Shown here piece by piece: positions 1 through 11,798 of a DNA stretch of 64,000 nt. How positions within the stretch are numbered: position 1 is the first letter of the stretch; the number at the start of each line of letters is the position of its first letter. The notes beneath the pieces were generated by a model that did no database searches, was not told the origin of the DNA, and was given only the letters and a program-made list of their open reading frames with translations. The DNA is from Trichobilharzia szidati (taxonomy: Eukaryota; Platyhelminthes; Trematoda; Strigeidida; Schistosomatidae), in contig OX235277.1 of NCBI GenBank assembly GCA_944472155.2, positions 18,796,804 to 18,860,803 on the forward strand, read 5' to 3'. The translations under genes were made by a program, and so were the position numbers.

Positions 1-132
1 GACTGAAGCGTTATATTGATTCTTGCAACGACATATTCTGCTGAAACTTCTCGAATTGTTTCATACTACTCATAAAATTGTAAGTAGTTAAAAAATAATG
101 GATGAGTTTTATAGCTGGTCAATAAGTTTGAG

Positions 133-1038
133 CCTTGTATCTCATCAAGTAGAACAAGAAATCAGTATAAAATCATTTATCCTCGTACAACCAAGTACAG
201 GAACCCAACGACACCATACTTAGCCCGTGTTCTAAGTGACAGAGACAAAGTTAAGTGTGAAACCTATGACTTGCTTTGTTGTTAATAACATAATTTTAGG
301 CTCTTTTATTTCACTCTTATTTTGTATTCTATAGTGAACTCCTTCTTAAACATACTTAGCTACCTAAATTATTAACATTGGCTTACTTTTTTGTACTTTA
401 CTGTATTCCTTCTTTTGTGTATCTACTGGTTCCGACTATATTAGCACTATGAGTATTACAAAATTGTCCGGTCATTAAGCATCATGTAATTATTAGTTTT
501 TGTGGTGATTTTTTATATTTTTCAGGATAATTAACTGACAATCACTGGTTGTGAACGCCATTATTACCATCTAAAAATTTTGTATTATGCAGGATTACTC
601 ACACTACCAGTGCAAAGATCGCATTAGAGCTGACAATAAAAACAAAACAACAACCCTGAAATGCTATTTTATGATTGTTTAGTGTTGTTTCAACCAAATA
701 AACTGATCACCTCGGTGATAAACATTCGTAAATATCATCTCATAACTTCTTGTATGACTATAGCTCTACTGCCACCATGCATAATCATATCATAACTTCC
801 ACTACCCAATACTGAGATACTATTTATTATGTTGTTTATTTTCGTTTCTACTTCTTGGTATTTTTTCACATTTTTTTATTACTTTTGTGTTTTTCTGCTG
901 TTGTTGGTTTTATGTTTATTTTTTGAAATACTCCTTTTAAATGTTTGATAAAATTAGATGCATATATTGTGGATATGTGCTGAAAATTCCACACTGTACC
1001 ACTAGTACTGTTTCTGGAACAAAGCCTATTATTATTAT
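133..1038 (+). mobile_element. CR1-clade retrotransposon 3' end inside repeat unit 1
   Basis: From the CTCATCAAG stretch onward this matches the end of the CR1 reading frame and its 3' UTR seen at 30024-30935 and 46640-47535, ending in the same AATAAAG-like/ACAAAG plus (ATT)n tail. The coding part encodes a degraded form of the family's C-terminus (a Tyr-Lys-x-Ser/Pro-Thr-x-Pro-Tyr-Leu-x-Arg-Val-Leu-Ser-Asp-Arg pattern). Equivalent segments sit at about 2405-3310, 4679-5585 and 6962-7868 in the other units. It is 5'-truncated and carries no catalytic domain. Confidence 0.85.
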
Positions 1039-1970
1039 ACAAAGAGTAACGTTCTTGAAAATTATCTAAATAACACTTTTGCTCTTGAAGTATGAATCAA
1101 CTGTCATCATATATATATATATATTTCTATATATATATGTATATGTAAGTATATGTTGAGTAATACTTCGTAATTGCTTTGAAATCCTGACTTATCATAA
1201 AATAGTGACAAAGTGACCTTTGTGAGCGAACAGATGATCAGTGCACTTCTCTGTTCCGTTGATGCCTTACGGACAATACTCTGATTGTTAGAAACAAGGA
1301 GAGGTAGCAAAGGTTTTCAATTTCTGTCTATATCTATCCTAGTCGCATTCATATATATGTGAATAACAGGTTGATTTAGCTTTGAATAAAGTGTTTTCAA
1401 AGATGTAATTAAAACGTTTTTGGATTTTAGTTAACAATTAACAGATTCAGGAGTAGTTATGTATTTCAAGGAACAAAAGTGAAGTAGGGACTAAGGATGA
1501 ACGAAGTAATTATGCCTACTGAAGTCACATAATTACCAGTATCGACAGCATTTCATTCGAAAGGTCAAATGAGCATGAGTGTTATAAAATCCAGATGCAT
1601 AAATCTTATCAGGGCTAATCAATAACACTGACACACAATTCCTACTCACAGTTTTTCCCCAAGTTTAGAGCTATTATTCAGTCATATAAATCTTATAGTT
1701 GGGAAGAATAAATAGAACTCGGTGTGGATGTTATTCATGAGTATTCACCACTTGATTCGTTATTAGTCATGACAATTTAATTTGATGTCTGTAGTACAAT
1801 TCTCTGCTCCACTTACAGAAATCCATCTGAATTTACAGCCTTTATCTTTATCCTCACGATTCGATGTTATCAAGAGAGACACCAGTGTTTTAAGTTCAGT
1901 TTCACATTAACTCTTATGGAAATGTAATTGTAGAACCGTAAGTTGTTATAAAGAATAGTCTTCGTTTGCT
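1039..1970. other. AT-rich middle of repeat unit, no gene recognised
   Basis: This stretch, repeated in each unit, contains an (AT)n microsatellite at about 1108-1140 (interrupted by TTTCTAT, and varying between units) and otherwise shows no coding or RNA signature I can support. A 61-71 codon minus-strand frame crosses the microsatellite in every unit, but its tail is only translated AT repeat and I do not call it a gene. Confidence 0.7.
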
Positions 1971-2312
1971 TATTATTATTATTATTTTTATTATCCATTT
2001 GGTCTTTGAGTAGAACGTAGAGCTTCAACAACACGTCTCCATTTTCCCTGTTCCCTGAAGTCGTTTTTAGCTAGCCCCACGATTGTCCACGATTTTTGAT
2101 CTCCTCCTCACACGATTCAGTCTGTTTCACCCCCAGATCCACGTACAACTCTTTGTTTTGCACTTGGGTTTCAATTGATTGCATAAAGAATTTGGTAATA
2201 AGTGATTTAGTCAAATAGTGTTTCCTGAAGCATTCTTTGGTAGAATGATCTGGGTTGGAATCACGTACACTAGACTGAAGCGTTATATTGATTCTTGCAA
2301 CGACATATTCTG
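1971..2312 (-). mobile_element. RTE-clade (SR2-like) 3' end inside the array
   Basis: On the minus strand the unit encodes the RTE C-terminal signature (Ser-Cys-Glu-Glu-Glu-Ile-Lys, then Gly-Gln-Ser-Trp-Gly-Gln-Leu-Lys), followed by the family's typical end, a run of (TTA)n on the plus strand at 1971-1995. This is the same region that ends the better copies at 16550-16740 and 55250-55420. Counterparts lie at about 4245-4586, 6525-6869 and 8811-9152. The last copy runs to the N gap and is the only one that may continue into the RTE reverse transcriptase beyond it. Confidence 0.8.
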
Positions 2313-5300
2313 CTGAAACTTCTCGAATTGTTTCATACTACTCATAAAATTGTAAGTAGTTAAAAAATAATGGATGAGTTTTATAGCTGGTCAATAAGTT
2401 TGAGCCTTGTATCTCATCAAGTAGAACAAGAAATCAGTATAAAATCATTTATCCTCGTACAACCAAGTACAGGAACCCAACGACACCATACTTAGCCCGT
2501 GTTCTAAGTGACAGAGACAAAGTTAAGTGTGAAACCTATGACTTGCTTTGTTGTTAATAACATAATTTTAGGCTCTTTTATTTCACTCTTATTTTGTATT
2601 CTATAGTGAACTCCTTCTTAAACATACTTAGCTACCTAAATTATTAACATTGGCTTACTTTTTTGTACTTTACTGTATTCCTTCTTTTGTGTATCTACTG
2701 GTTCCGACTATATTAGCACTATGAGTATTACAAAATTGTCCGGTCATTAAGCATCATGTAATTATTAGTTTTTGTGGTGATTTTTTATATTTTTCAGGAT
2801 AATTAACTGACAATCACTGGTTGTGAACGCCATTATTACCATCTAAAAATTTTGTATTATGCAGGATTACTCACACTACCAGTGCAAAGATCGCATTAGA
2901 GCTGACAATAAAAACAAAACAACAACCCTGAAATGCTATTTTATGATTGTTTAGTGTTGTTTCAACCAAATAAACTGATCACCTCGGTGATAAACATTCG
3001 TAAATATCATCTCATAACTTCTTGTATGACTATAGCTCTACTGCCACCATGCATAATCACATCATAACTTCCACTACCCAATACTGAGATACTATTTATT
3101 ATGTTGTTTATTTTCGTTTCTACTTCTTGGTATTTTTTCACATTTTTTTATTACTTTTGTGTTTTTCTGCTGTTGTTGGTTTTATGTTTATTTTTTGAAA
3201 TACTCCTTTTAAATGTTTGATAAAATTAGATGCATATATTGTGGATATGTGCTGAAAATTCCACACTGTACCACTAGTACTGTTTCTGGAACAAAGCCTA
3301 TTATTATTATACAAAGAGTAACGTTCTTGAAAATTATCTAAATAACACTTTTGCTCTTGAAGTATGAATCAACTGTCATCATATATATATATATATATTT
3401 CTATATATATATGTATATGTAAGTATATGTTGAGTAATACTTCGTAATTGCTTTGAAATCCTGACTTATCATAAAATAGTGACAAAGTGACCTTTGTGAG
3501 CGAACAGATGATCAGTGCACTTCTCTGTTCCGTTGATGCCTTACGGACAATACTCTGATTGTTAGAAACAAGGAGAGGTAGCAAAGGTTTTCAATTTCTG
3601 TCTATATCTATCCTAGTCGCATTCATATATATGTGAATAACAGGTTGATTTAGCTTTGAATAAAGTGTTTTCAAAGATGTAATTAAAACGTTTTTGGATT
3701 TTAGTTAACAATTAACAGATTCAGGAGTAGTTATGTATTTCAAGGAACAAAAGTGAAGTAGGGACTAAGGATGAACGAAGTAATTATGCCTACTGAAGTC
3801 ACATAATTACCAGTATCGACAGCATTTCATTCGAAAGGTCAAATGAGCATGAGTGTTATAAAATCCAGATGCATAAATCTTATCAGGGCTAATCAATAAC
3901 ACTGACACACAATTCCTACTCACAGTTTTTCCCCAAGTTTAGAGCTATTATTCAGTCATATAAATCTTATAGTTGGGAAGAATAAATAGAACTCGGTGTG
4001 GATGTTATTCATCAGTATTCACCACTTGATTCGTTATTAGTCATGACAATTTAATTTGATGTCTGTAGTACAATTCTCTGCTCCACTTACAGAAATCCAT
4101 CTGAATTTACAGCCTTTATCTTTATCCTCACGATTCGATGTTATCAAGAGAGACACCAGTGTTTTAAGTTCAGTTTCACATTAACTCTTATGGAAATGTA
4201 ATTGTAGAACCGTAAGTTGTTATAAAGAATAGTCTTCGTTTGCTTATTATTATTATTATTTTTATTATCCATTTGGTCTTTGAGTAGAACGTAGAGCTTC
4301 AACAACACGTCTCCATTTTCCCTGTTCCCTGAAGTCGTTTTTAGCTAGCCCCACGATTGTCCACGATTTTTGATCTCCTCCTCACACGATTCAGTCTGTT
4401 TCACCCCCAGATCCACGTACAACTCTTTGTTTTGCACTTGGGTTTCAATTGATTGCATAAAGAATTTGGTAATAAGTGATTTAGTCAAATAGTGTTTCCT
4501 GAAGCATTCTTTGGTAGAATGATCTGGGTTGGAATCACGTACACTAGACTGAAGCGTTATATTGATTCTTGCAACGACATATTCTGCTGAAACTTCTCGA
4601 ATTGTTTCATACTACTCATAAAATTGTAAGTAGTTAAAAAATAATGGATGAGTTTTATAGCTGGTCAATAAGTTTGAGCCTTGTATCTCATCAAGTAGAA
4701 CAAGAAATCAGTATAAAATCATTTATCCTCGTACAACCAAGTACAGGAACCCAACGACACCATACTTAGCCCGTGTTCTAAGTGACAGAGACAAAGTTAA
4801 GTGTGAAACCTATGACTTGCTTTGTTGTTAATAACATAATTTTAGGCTCTTTTATTTCACTCTTATTTTGTATTCTATAGTGAACTCCTTCTTAAACATA
4901 CTTAGCTACCTAAATTATTAACATTGGCTTACTTTTTTGTACTTTACTGTATTCCTTCTTTTGTGTATCTACTGGTTCCGACTATATTAGCACTATGAGT
5001 ATTACAAAATTGTCCTGTCATTAAGCATCATGTAATTATTAGTTTTTGTGGTGATTTTTTATATTTTTCAGGATAATTAACTGACAATCACTGGTTGTGA
5101 ACGCCATTATTACCATCTAAAAATTTTGTATTATGCAGGATTACTCACACTACCAGTGCAAAGATCGCATTAGAGCTGACAATAAAAACAAAACAACAAC
5201 CCTGAAATGCTATTTTATGATTGTTTAGTGTTGTTTCAACCAAATAAACTGATCACCTCGGTGATAAACATTCGTAAATATCATCTCATAACTTCTTGTA

Positions 5301-8300
5301 TGACTATAGCTCTACTGCCACCATGCATAATCACATCATAACTTCCACTACCCAATACTGAGATACTATTTATTATGTTGTTTATTTTCGTTTCTACTTC
5401 TTGGTATTTTTTCACATTTTTTTATTACTTTTGTGTTTTTCTGCTGTTGTTGGTTTTATGTTTATTTTTTGAAATACTCCTTTTAAATGTTTGATAAAAT
5501 TAGATGCATATATTGTGGATATGTGCTGAAAATTCCACACTGTACCACTAGTACTGTTTCTGGAACAAAGCCTATTATTATTATACAAAGAGTAACGTTC
5601 TTGAAAATTATCTAAATAACACTTTTGCTCTTGAAGTATGAATCAACTGTCATCATATATATATATTTCTATATATTTCTATATATATATATGTATATGT
5701 AAGTATATGTTGAGTAATACTTCGTAATTGCTTTGAAATCCTGACTTATCATAAAATAGTGACAAAGTGACCTTTGTGAGCGAACAGATGATCAGTGCAC
5801 TTCTCTGTTCCGTTGATGCCTTACGGACAATACTCTGATTGTTAGAAACAAGGAGAGGTAGCAAAGGTTTTCAATTTCTGTCTATATCTATCCTAGTCGC
5901 ATTCATATATATGTGAATAACAGGTTGATTTAGCTTTGAATAAAGTGTTTTCAAAGATGTAATTAAAACGTTTTTGGATTTTAGTTAACAATTAACAGAT
6001 TCAGGAGTAGTTATGTATTTCAAGGAACAAAAGTGAAGTAGGGACTAAGGATGAACGAAGTAATTATGCCTACTGAAGTCACATAATTACCAGTATCGAC
6101 AGCATTTCATTCGAAAGGTCAAATGAGCATGAGTGTTATAAAATCCAGATGCATAAATCTTATCAGGGCTAATCAATAACACTGACACACAATTCCTACT
6201 CACAGTTTTTCCCCAAGTTTAGAGCTATTATTCAGTCATATAAATCTTATAGTTGGGAAGAATAAATAGAACTCGGTGTGGATGTTATTCATGAGTATTC
6301 ACCACTTGATTCGTTATTAGTCATGACAATTTAATTTGATGTCTGTAGTACAATTCTCTGCTCCACTTACAGAAATCCATCTGAATTTACAGCCTTTATC
6401 TTTATCCTCACGATTCGATGTTATCAAGAGAGACACCAGTGTTTTAAGTTCAGTTTCACATTAACTCTTATGGAAATGTAATTGTAGAACCGTAAGTTGT
6501 TATAAAGAATAGTCTTCGTTTGCTTATTATTATTATTATTATTTTTATTATCCATTTGGTCTTTGAGTAGAACGTAGAGCTTCAACAACACGTCTCCATT
6601 TTCCCTGTTCCCTGAAGTCGTTTTTAGCTAGCCCCACGATTGTCCACGATTTTTGATCTCCTCCTCACACGATTCAGTCTGTTTCACCCCCAGATCCACG
6701 TACAACTCTTTGTTTTGCACTTGGGTTTCAATTGATTGCATAAAGAATTTGGTAATAAGTGATTTAGTCAAATAGTGTTTCCTGAAGCATTCTTTGGTAG
6801 AATGATCTGGGTTGGAATCACGTACACTAGACTGAAGCGTTATATTGATTCTTGCAACGACATATTCTGCTGAAACTTCTCGAATTGTTTCATACTACTC
6901 ATAAAATTGTAAGTAGTTAAAAAATAATGGATGAGTTTTATAGCTGGTCAATAAGTTTGAGCCTTGTATCTCATCAAGTAGAACAAGAAATCAGTATAAA
7001 ATCATTTATCCTCGTACAACCAAGTACAGGAACCCAACGACACCATACTTAGCCCGTGTTCTAAGTGACAGAGACAAAGTTAAGTGTGAAACCTATGACT
7101 TGCTTTGTTGTTAATAACATAATTTTAGGCTCTTTTATTTCACTCTTATTTTGTATTCTATAGTGAACTCCTTCTTAAACATACTTAGCTACCTAAATTA
7201 TTAACATTGGCTTACTTTTTTTGTACTTTACTGTATTCCTTCTTTTGTGTATCTACTGGTTCCGACTATATTAGCACTATGAGTATTACAAAATTGTCCT
7301 GTCATTAAGCATCATGTAATTATTAGTTTTTGTGGTGATTTTTTATATTTTTCAGGATAATTAACTGACAATCACTGGTTGTGAACGCCATTATTACCAT
7401 CTAAAAATTTTGTATTATGCAGGATTACTCACACTACCAGTGCAAAGATCGCATTAGAGCTGACAATAAAAACAAAACAACAACCCTGAAATGCTATTTT
7501 ATGATTGTTTAGTGTTGTTTCAACCAAATAAACTGATCACCTCGGTGATAAACATTCGTAAATATCATCTCATAACTTCTTGTATGACTATAGCTCTACT
7601 GCCACCATGCATAATCATATCATAACTTCCACTACCCAATACTGAGATACTATTTATTATGTTGTTTATTTTCGTTTCTACTTCTTGGTATTTTTTCACA
7701 TTTTTTTATTACTTTTGTGTTTTTCTGCTGTTGTTGGTTTTATGTTTATTTTTTGAAATACTCCTTTTAAATGTTTGATAAAATTAGATGCATATATTGT
7801 GGATATGTGCTGAAAATTCCACACTGTACCACTAGTACTGTTTCTGGAACAAAGCCTATTATTATTATACAAAGAGTAACGTTCTTGAAAATTATCTAAA
7901 TAACACTTTTGCTCTTGAAGTATGAATCAACTGTCATCATATATATATATATTTCTATATATTTCTATATATATATATGTATATGTAAGTATATGTTGAG
8001 TAATACTTCGTAATTGCTTTGAAATCCTGACTTATCATAAAATAGTGACAAAGTGACCTTTGTGAGCGAACAGATGATCAGTGCACTTCTCTGTTCCGTT
8101 GATGCCTTACGGACAATACTCTGATTGTTAGAAACAAGGAGAGGTAGCAAAGGTTTTCAATTTCTGTCTATATCTATCCTAGTCGCATTCATATATATGT
8201 GAATAACAGGTTGATTTAGCTTTGAATAAAGTGTTTTCAAAGATGTAATTAAAACGTTTTTGGATTTTAGTTAACAATTAACAGATTCAGGAGTAGTTAT

Positions 8301-9152
8301 GTATTTCAAGGAACAAAAGTGAAGTAGGGACTAAGGATGAACGAAGTAATTATGCCTACTGAAGTCACATAATTACCAGTATCGACAGCATTTCATTCGA
8401 AAGGTCAAATGAGCATGAGTGTTATAAAATCCAGATGCATAAATCTTATCAGGGCTAATCAATAACACTGACACACAATTCCTACTCACAGTTTTTCCCC
8501 AAGTTTAGAGCTATTATTCAGTCATATAAATCTTATAGTTGGGAAGAATAAATAGAACTCGGTGTGGATGTTATTCATGAGTATTCACCACTTGATTCGT
8601 TATTAGTCATGACAATTTAATTTGATATCTGTAGTACAATTCTCTGCTCCACTTACAGAAATCCATCTGAATTTACAGCCTTTATCTTTATCCTCACGAT
8701 TCGATGTTATCAAGAGAGACACCAGTGTTTTAAGTTCAGTTTCACATTAACTCTTATGGAAATGTAATTGTAGAACCGTAAGTTGTTATAAAGAATAGTC
8801 TTCGTTTGCTTATTATTATTATTTTTATTATCCATTTGGTCTTTGAGTAGAACGTAGAGCTTCAACAACACGTCTCCATTTTCCCTGTTCCCTGAAGTCG
8901 TTTTTAGCTAGCCCCACGATTGTCCACGATTTTTGATCTCCTCCTCACACGATTCAGTCTGTTTCACCCCCAGATCCACGTACAACTCTTTGTTTTGCAC
9001 TTGGGTTTCAATTGATTGCATAAAGAATTTGGTAATAAGTGATTTAGTCAAATAGTGTTTCCTGAAGCATTCTTTGGTAGAATGATCTGGGTTGGAATCA
9101 CGTACACTAGACTGAAGCGTTATATTGATTCTTGCAACGACATATTCTGCCT

Positions 9153-9649
9153 NNNNNNNNNNNNNNNNNNNNNNNNNNNNNNNNNNNNNNNNNNNNNNNN
9201 NNNNNNNNNNNNNNNNNNNNNNNNNNNNNNNNNNNNNNNNNNNNNNNNNNNNNNNNNNNNNNNNNNNNNNNNNNNNNNNNNNNNNNNNNNNNNNNNNNNN
9301 NNNNNNNNNNNNNNNNNNNNNNNNNNNNNNNNNNNNNNNNNNNNNNNNNNNNNNNNNNNNNNNNNNNNNNNNNNNNNNNNNNNNNNNNNNNNNNNNNNNN
9401 NNNNNNNNNNNNNNNNNNNNNNNNNNNNNNNNNNNNNNNNNNNNNNNNNNNNNNNNNNNNNNNNNNNNNNNNNNNNNNNNNNNNNNNNNNNNNNNNNNNN
9501 NNNNNNNNNNNNNNNNNNNNNNNNNNNNNNNNNNNNNNNNNNNNNNNNNNNNNNNNNNNNNNNNNNNNNNNNNNNNNNNNNNNNNNNNNNNNNNNNNNNN
9601 NNNNNNNNNNNNNNNNNNNNNNNNNNNNNNNNNNNNNNNNNNNNNNNNN
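9153..9649. other. Assembly gap of 497 N
   Basis: All bases are N. The left edge lies inside copy 5 of the tandem array and the right edge inside an RTE reverse transcriptase, so the gap may hide further array copies, the rest of the RTE, or both. All frames spanning it are artefacts of N translation. Confidence 1.
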
Positions 9650-9918
9650 CTGTCGAAGGCCTTTTCAAAGTCGATGAAGTCGAGATAGAGTGGCAACTGC
9701 CATTCTTAGCTTTGTTCAATGACGATACGTAGTGTTGCGATTTGATCGATGCATAACTTGTTTCTCCTGAATCCAGCATGTTCCGGTCGAAGATTTTCAT
9801 CCAGGGTGGCGTGTTTGATTCTCTCAAGGCTGATGCGGCTTAGTATTTTGCTTGGAATAGACAGAAGCATAATTCTGCGCCAGTTCTTGCGTTGACTTAT
9901 GTCTCTGGGTACAACCTG
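9650..9918 (-). pseudogene. RTE-clade reverse transcriptase fragment (SR2-like), N-terminal half of RT
   Basis: Read on the minus strand from 9918, the frame gives the RTE RT order Asn-Trp-Arg-Arg-Ile-x-Leu-Leu-Ser-Ile-Pro-Ser-Lys, then Glu-His-Ala-Gly-Phe-Arg-Arg, then Cys-Ile-Asp-Gln-Ile-Ala-Thr-Leu-Arg, and ends at the first catalytic aspartate block FIDFEKAFD at the gap edge. RTE elements encode an endonuclease and RT for target-primed retrotransposition; here only RT blocks before motif A remain. One in-frame stop (TAA, at about 9708) and loss of everything upstream of 9918 make it a dead copy. It probably belongs to the same minus-strand element whose 3' end is in array unit 4. Confidence 0.88.
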
Positions 9919-10312
9919 TAATCTTCAATGTATAAAAGTTTGCGAAACACTTTTAACTTCTGTCTGTCAGCACTAATACTATAAGAGCGTCATAGTGAAG
10001 TCAAACCTCAGGATGATAAGGTATATGAAGCATTACATCATATATATATCTTCTTAGAGAGAAGTTTCTCGAAAATTCTTTGAGAAATTTGTTGTCAGGG
10101 TGGTAACAAAACTAGTAACAATAAAGGTAGTCAGATAACAGAGGACCAAAACTTGGCGTACAAGAGGTCAAATGAAAAGATAATGATGTAACATGGTGAC
10201 TAGAACTCAGAAGGGCAAGATAAACTATCATTTTCTGTGGAATTCAAAGGACAAAATAGGGGGTTGAAAAGACAAGTTAACGAAATTAGAAAACAAAGAA
10301 TTACAAAGGGAT
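9919..10312. other. Unassigned spacer
   Basis: No coding frame or repeat family was recognised. The sequence is moderately AT-rich, with a short AT tract at 10038-10050. Confidence 0.5.
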
Positions 10313-11095
10313 GAGTTACCACAGTAATTTAAGTCCAACGACAGATTCCTTTTAGACATATAGATCAGGCCTCAGACATTTCGTTGCAACAGCCTAAGCA
10401 GACCGAAGAAAACTTGAACTGTTTTTTCTGTTAATTATTTTAATGATGCCAGTGCGTCTCCTCGACTTCCTGTGTCTATCAGACATTTGGTGATTGAACA
10501 GCCTAGACTGTCTAGCCCCTTTAAATGGAAGCTCTTTGGTACATTTTCGAAGAATCTGACCTAAGCTCTACTTTCTGTTCTTCCAATGTAACTGCTTCCG
10601 CAGATATATGTGAATTGGTATATACGGTTGGGAGTAACATATCAGGGGTACTTGTCGATGTTTGACTGCACCAACGAGGAAAATATTTGGAGCACAGAGA
10701 CAAGTTATGCTGCAGGATACGTTCTGGAGAAAGCTACTCTTAATCTTTTATTTATGATTCTCATAGTATTATTGTCTTTGAAGTTGGGTTTGATGAAAAC
10801 TGGCTTCTTGCTAACAGTTGCTCCATCAGATTTCTTACGATCATTCTTTCTATATTTTTTGATGAAGCTTTATTGGTGACCATTTCCTTTCAAGCCTTTC
10901 TCAAACAATATTAGTTCACTGTCTAATCTGTCAGGTGAATAGATTCTTTTCCATCTAGAGAAAATCCTTTTAATCTGCATTCGTTTGTGACTGATTAGGA
11001 AGAAGTTTTTGAAGCTTAAGCAATATATCGATCTCTCGAGTGTCCAATTCTTTTCTCTCTCTTCAAGTTGATAATCCAAGAAGTGGAATTTTCCA
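10313..11095 (-). pseudogene. Penelope-like element: RT end, linker and GIY-YIG endonuclease remnant
   Basis: On the minus strand the order is that of a Penelope-like retroelement. RT C-terminal sequence (11079-10870) includes Lys-Arg-Ile-Tyr-Ser, equivalent to the Arg-Ala-Lys-Lys-Ile-Tyr-Ser block of PLE RTs, and a Gly-Asn-Gly-His block. A linker with the Leu-Arg-Val-Ala-Phe-Ser-Arg pattern follows, then the GIY-YIG domain (from about 10625) with CGSSYIGRTE and Asp-Leu-Tyr-Val near the C-terminus at 10335. PLEs use the GIY-YIG nuclease for target cleavage and their telomerase-related RT for copying. Several stops and frame changes interrupt it, so it is not functional. A frame on the other strand at 10610-10879 is a shadow. 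Confidence 0.82.
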
Positions 11096-11147
11096 TTATG
11101 AAGCTGTTACAATATGTTAATTAATAGACAAGAATTATAGGTTGTAC

Positions 11148-11194
11148 GCAGCTGATGAGAACCGATGAAATAAGATGAATCCATGATATTCTGC
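11148..11194 (+). ncRNA. Hammerhead ribozyme remnant of a PLE end
   Basis: GCAG at 11148-11151 is followed directly by CTGATGA (11152-11158) and GAAA (11167-11170), and CTGC at 11191-11194 closes helix I as GCAG/CUGC. Cleavage would fall after AUU (11190). It aligns with the better copies at 28851-28903 and 19679-19731. Helix II is weak. It lies upstream of, and in opposite orientation to, the PLE at 10313-11095, as expected for an inverted PLE terminal repeat. Confidence 0.55.
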
Positions 11195-11270
11195 ACCATT
11201 GTTTGTTCTTTGTCTGCTCAAATTTTATAAAAGTGAAACCTTGTATGTTAGATTACTATTTTTTATTGCT

Positions 11271-11490
11271 TTATGTTCCCAGTGGAACACTGTGCTTCAA
11301 GCTAGAAATTCGAGGTTTCGGTAGCAGTGGCACTTATCTTTACGGATGATTTTGCCAGCGTCATGCCCAACCTTCCCTCTTTACCAGTCTCATTACTAGC
11401 TTAGCGAGGTAAAGGAGTGTGTCTGTCGGGGATCGAACTCCGGGCCACCTGCGTGGTCGGCGGGCATTCTACCGCTACGCCGCCGACGCA
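11271..11490 (-). mobile_element. tRNA-Gly-derived SINE
   Basis: The minus strand starts with a tRNA-like head (11490-11412). It contains an A box of the TAGCGGTAGA type, a CGACCACGC anticodon-like arm, and a B box GAGTTCGATCCCC, closely resembling glycine tRNA, followed by a non-tRNA body ending at the GTTCCACTGGGAACATAA tail. Internal A and B boxes are RNA polymerase III promoter elements. It is a SINE and not a tRNA gene: the acceptor stem does not close and a body follows. Related copies lie at 22432-22580, 31005-31218 and 57400-57592 (all minus) and 58285-58395 (plus). Confidence 0.8.
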
Positions 11491-11527
11491 CAGTATTACT
11501 GTATCCGTCATATATGCATATATATAT

Positions 11528-11790
11528 AATTGAATTTTAGATTTTCCCGTCGATTGATTACACTGAAGTGCTCGGTCTCAGGTTGACATGTCGGCTTCTT
11601 GTGAATATGCTTCGACGATGTCTTGGCATGTGATTAGAGGTTAATTGGTGGATGTTGACTAGCAGGGGAATCCAGCATAAATTGCGTTTCGTCCTATTTG
11701 GGACTCGTCATCTGGATGTACCTGGATGTCAACCTGAGACCGAGCACTACTTCGGTCCAATCAATCGACGGGAAAATCTAAAATTCAATT
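11528..11790. repeat. Inverted repeat (62-65 bp arms) enclosing a hammerhead
   Basis: Arms 11528-11589 and 11726-11790 are near-perfect inverted copies, both carrying the GATTTTCCCGTCGATTGATT block and the CTCGGTCTCAGGTTGACAT block, apart from a short indel in the middle. The 136-bp loop holds the minus-strand Sm-alpha hammerhead. A transcript of this segment would form a long hairpin. Confidence 0.85.
11663..11725 (-). ncRNA. Sm-alpha-type hammerhead ribozyme (core altered)
   Basis: The minus strand reads helix I strand ATCCAG, then ATGACGAG, helix II TCC/GGA with loop CAAATA, CGAAAC, then CTGGAT for the other side of helix I. This is the organisation of the well-studied schistosome Sm-alpha hammerhead. 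The residue at core position 3 is A instead of C, which breaks the C3-G8 pair and predicts loss or strong reduction of self-cleavage. Everything else in the core (GA, CGAAA) is intact. Confidence 0.8.
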
Positions 11791-11798
11791 TTATAATT

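Larger units (their letters stand above)
1..9152. repeat. Tandem array of ~2.27-kb chimeric units (4 full copies plus 43 bp)
   Basis: Four head-to-tail copies begin at 1, 2273, 4547 and 6830 (lengths 2272, 2274, 2283 and 2280), and a fifth starts at 9110 and runs into the N gap. Copies differ by a few substitutions (for example G in units 1-2 against T in units 3-4 in the TGTCC[G/T]GTC site near 470, 2743, 5017 and 7300) and by length of an (AT)n tract and a (TTA)n tract. Each unit is built from a CR1 3' end on +, an unrecognised AT-rich middle, and an RTE 3' end on -. Near-identity implies recent amplification or active homogenisation; collapse or expansion by the assembler cannot be excluded because the array abuts both the window edge and the gap. 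No convincing gene lies inside. Confidence 0.97.

Noticed and set aside
1107..1310. A 61-71 codon minus-strand frame repeated in every array unit (also 3369-3584, 5679-5864, 7965-8150)
   Set aside because: Its end is translated AT microsatellite, it varies with repeat length, and it has no motif or homology I can name.
1..9109. CRISPR or minisatellite array
   Set aside because: Units are 2.27 kb with no spacers, and the DNA is eukaryotic.
8908..9827. Long frames across the N gap on both strands
   Set aside because: Most of their length is translated N. Only the RTE piece at 9650-9918 (-) and the array end carry real information.
10610..10879. 89-codon plus frame with hydrophobic end
   Set aside because: It lies exactly opposite the PLE linker on the minus strand and has no motif.
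11430..11490. tRNA-Gly gene
   Set aside because: Tail and body sequences follow, the acceptor stem does not pair, and other copies show the same structure: it is a SINE head.
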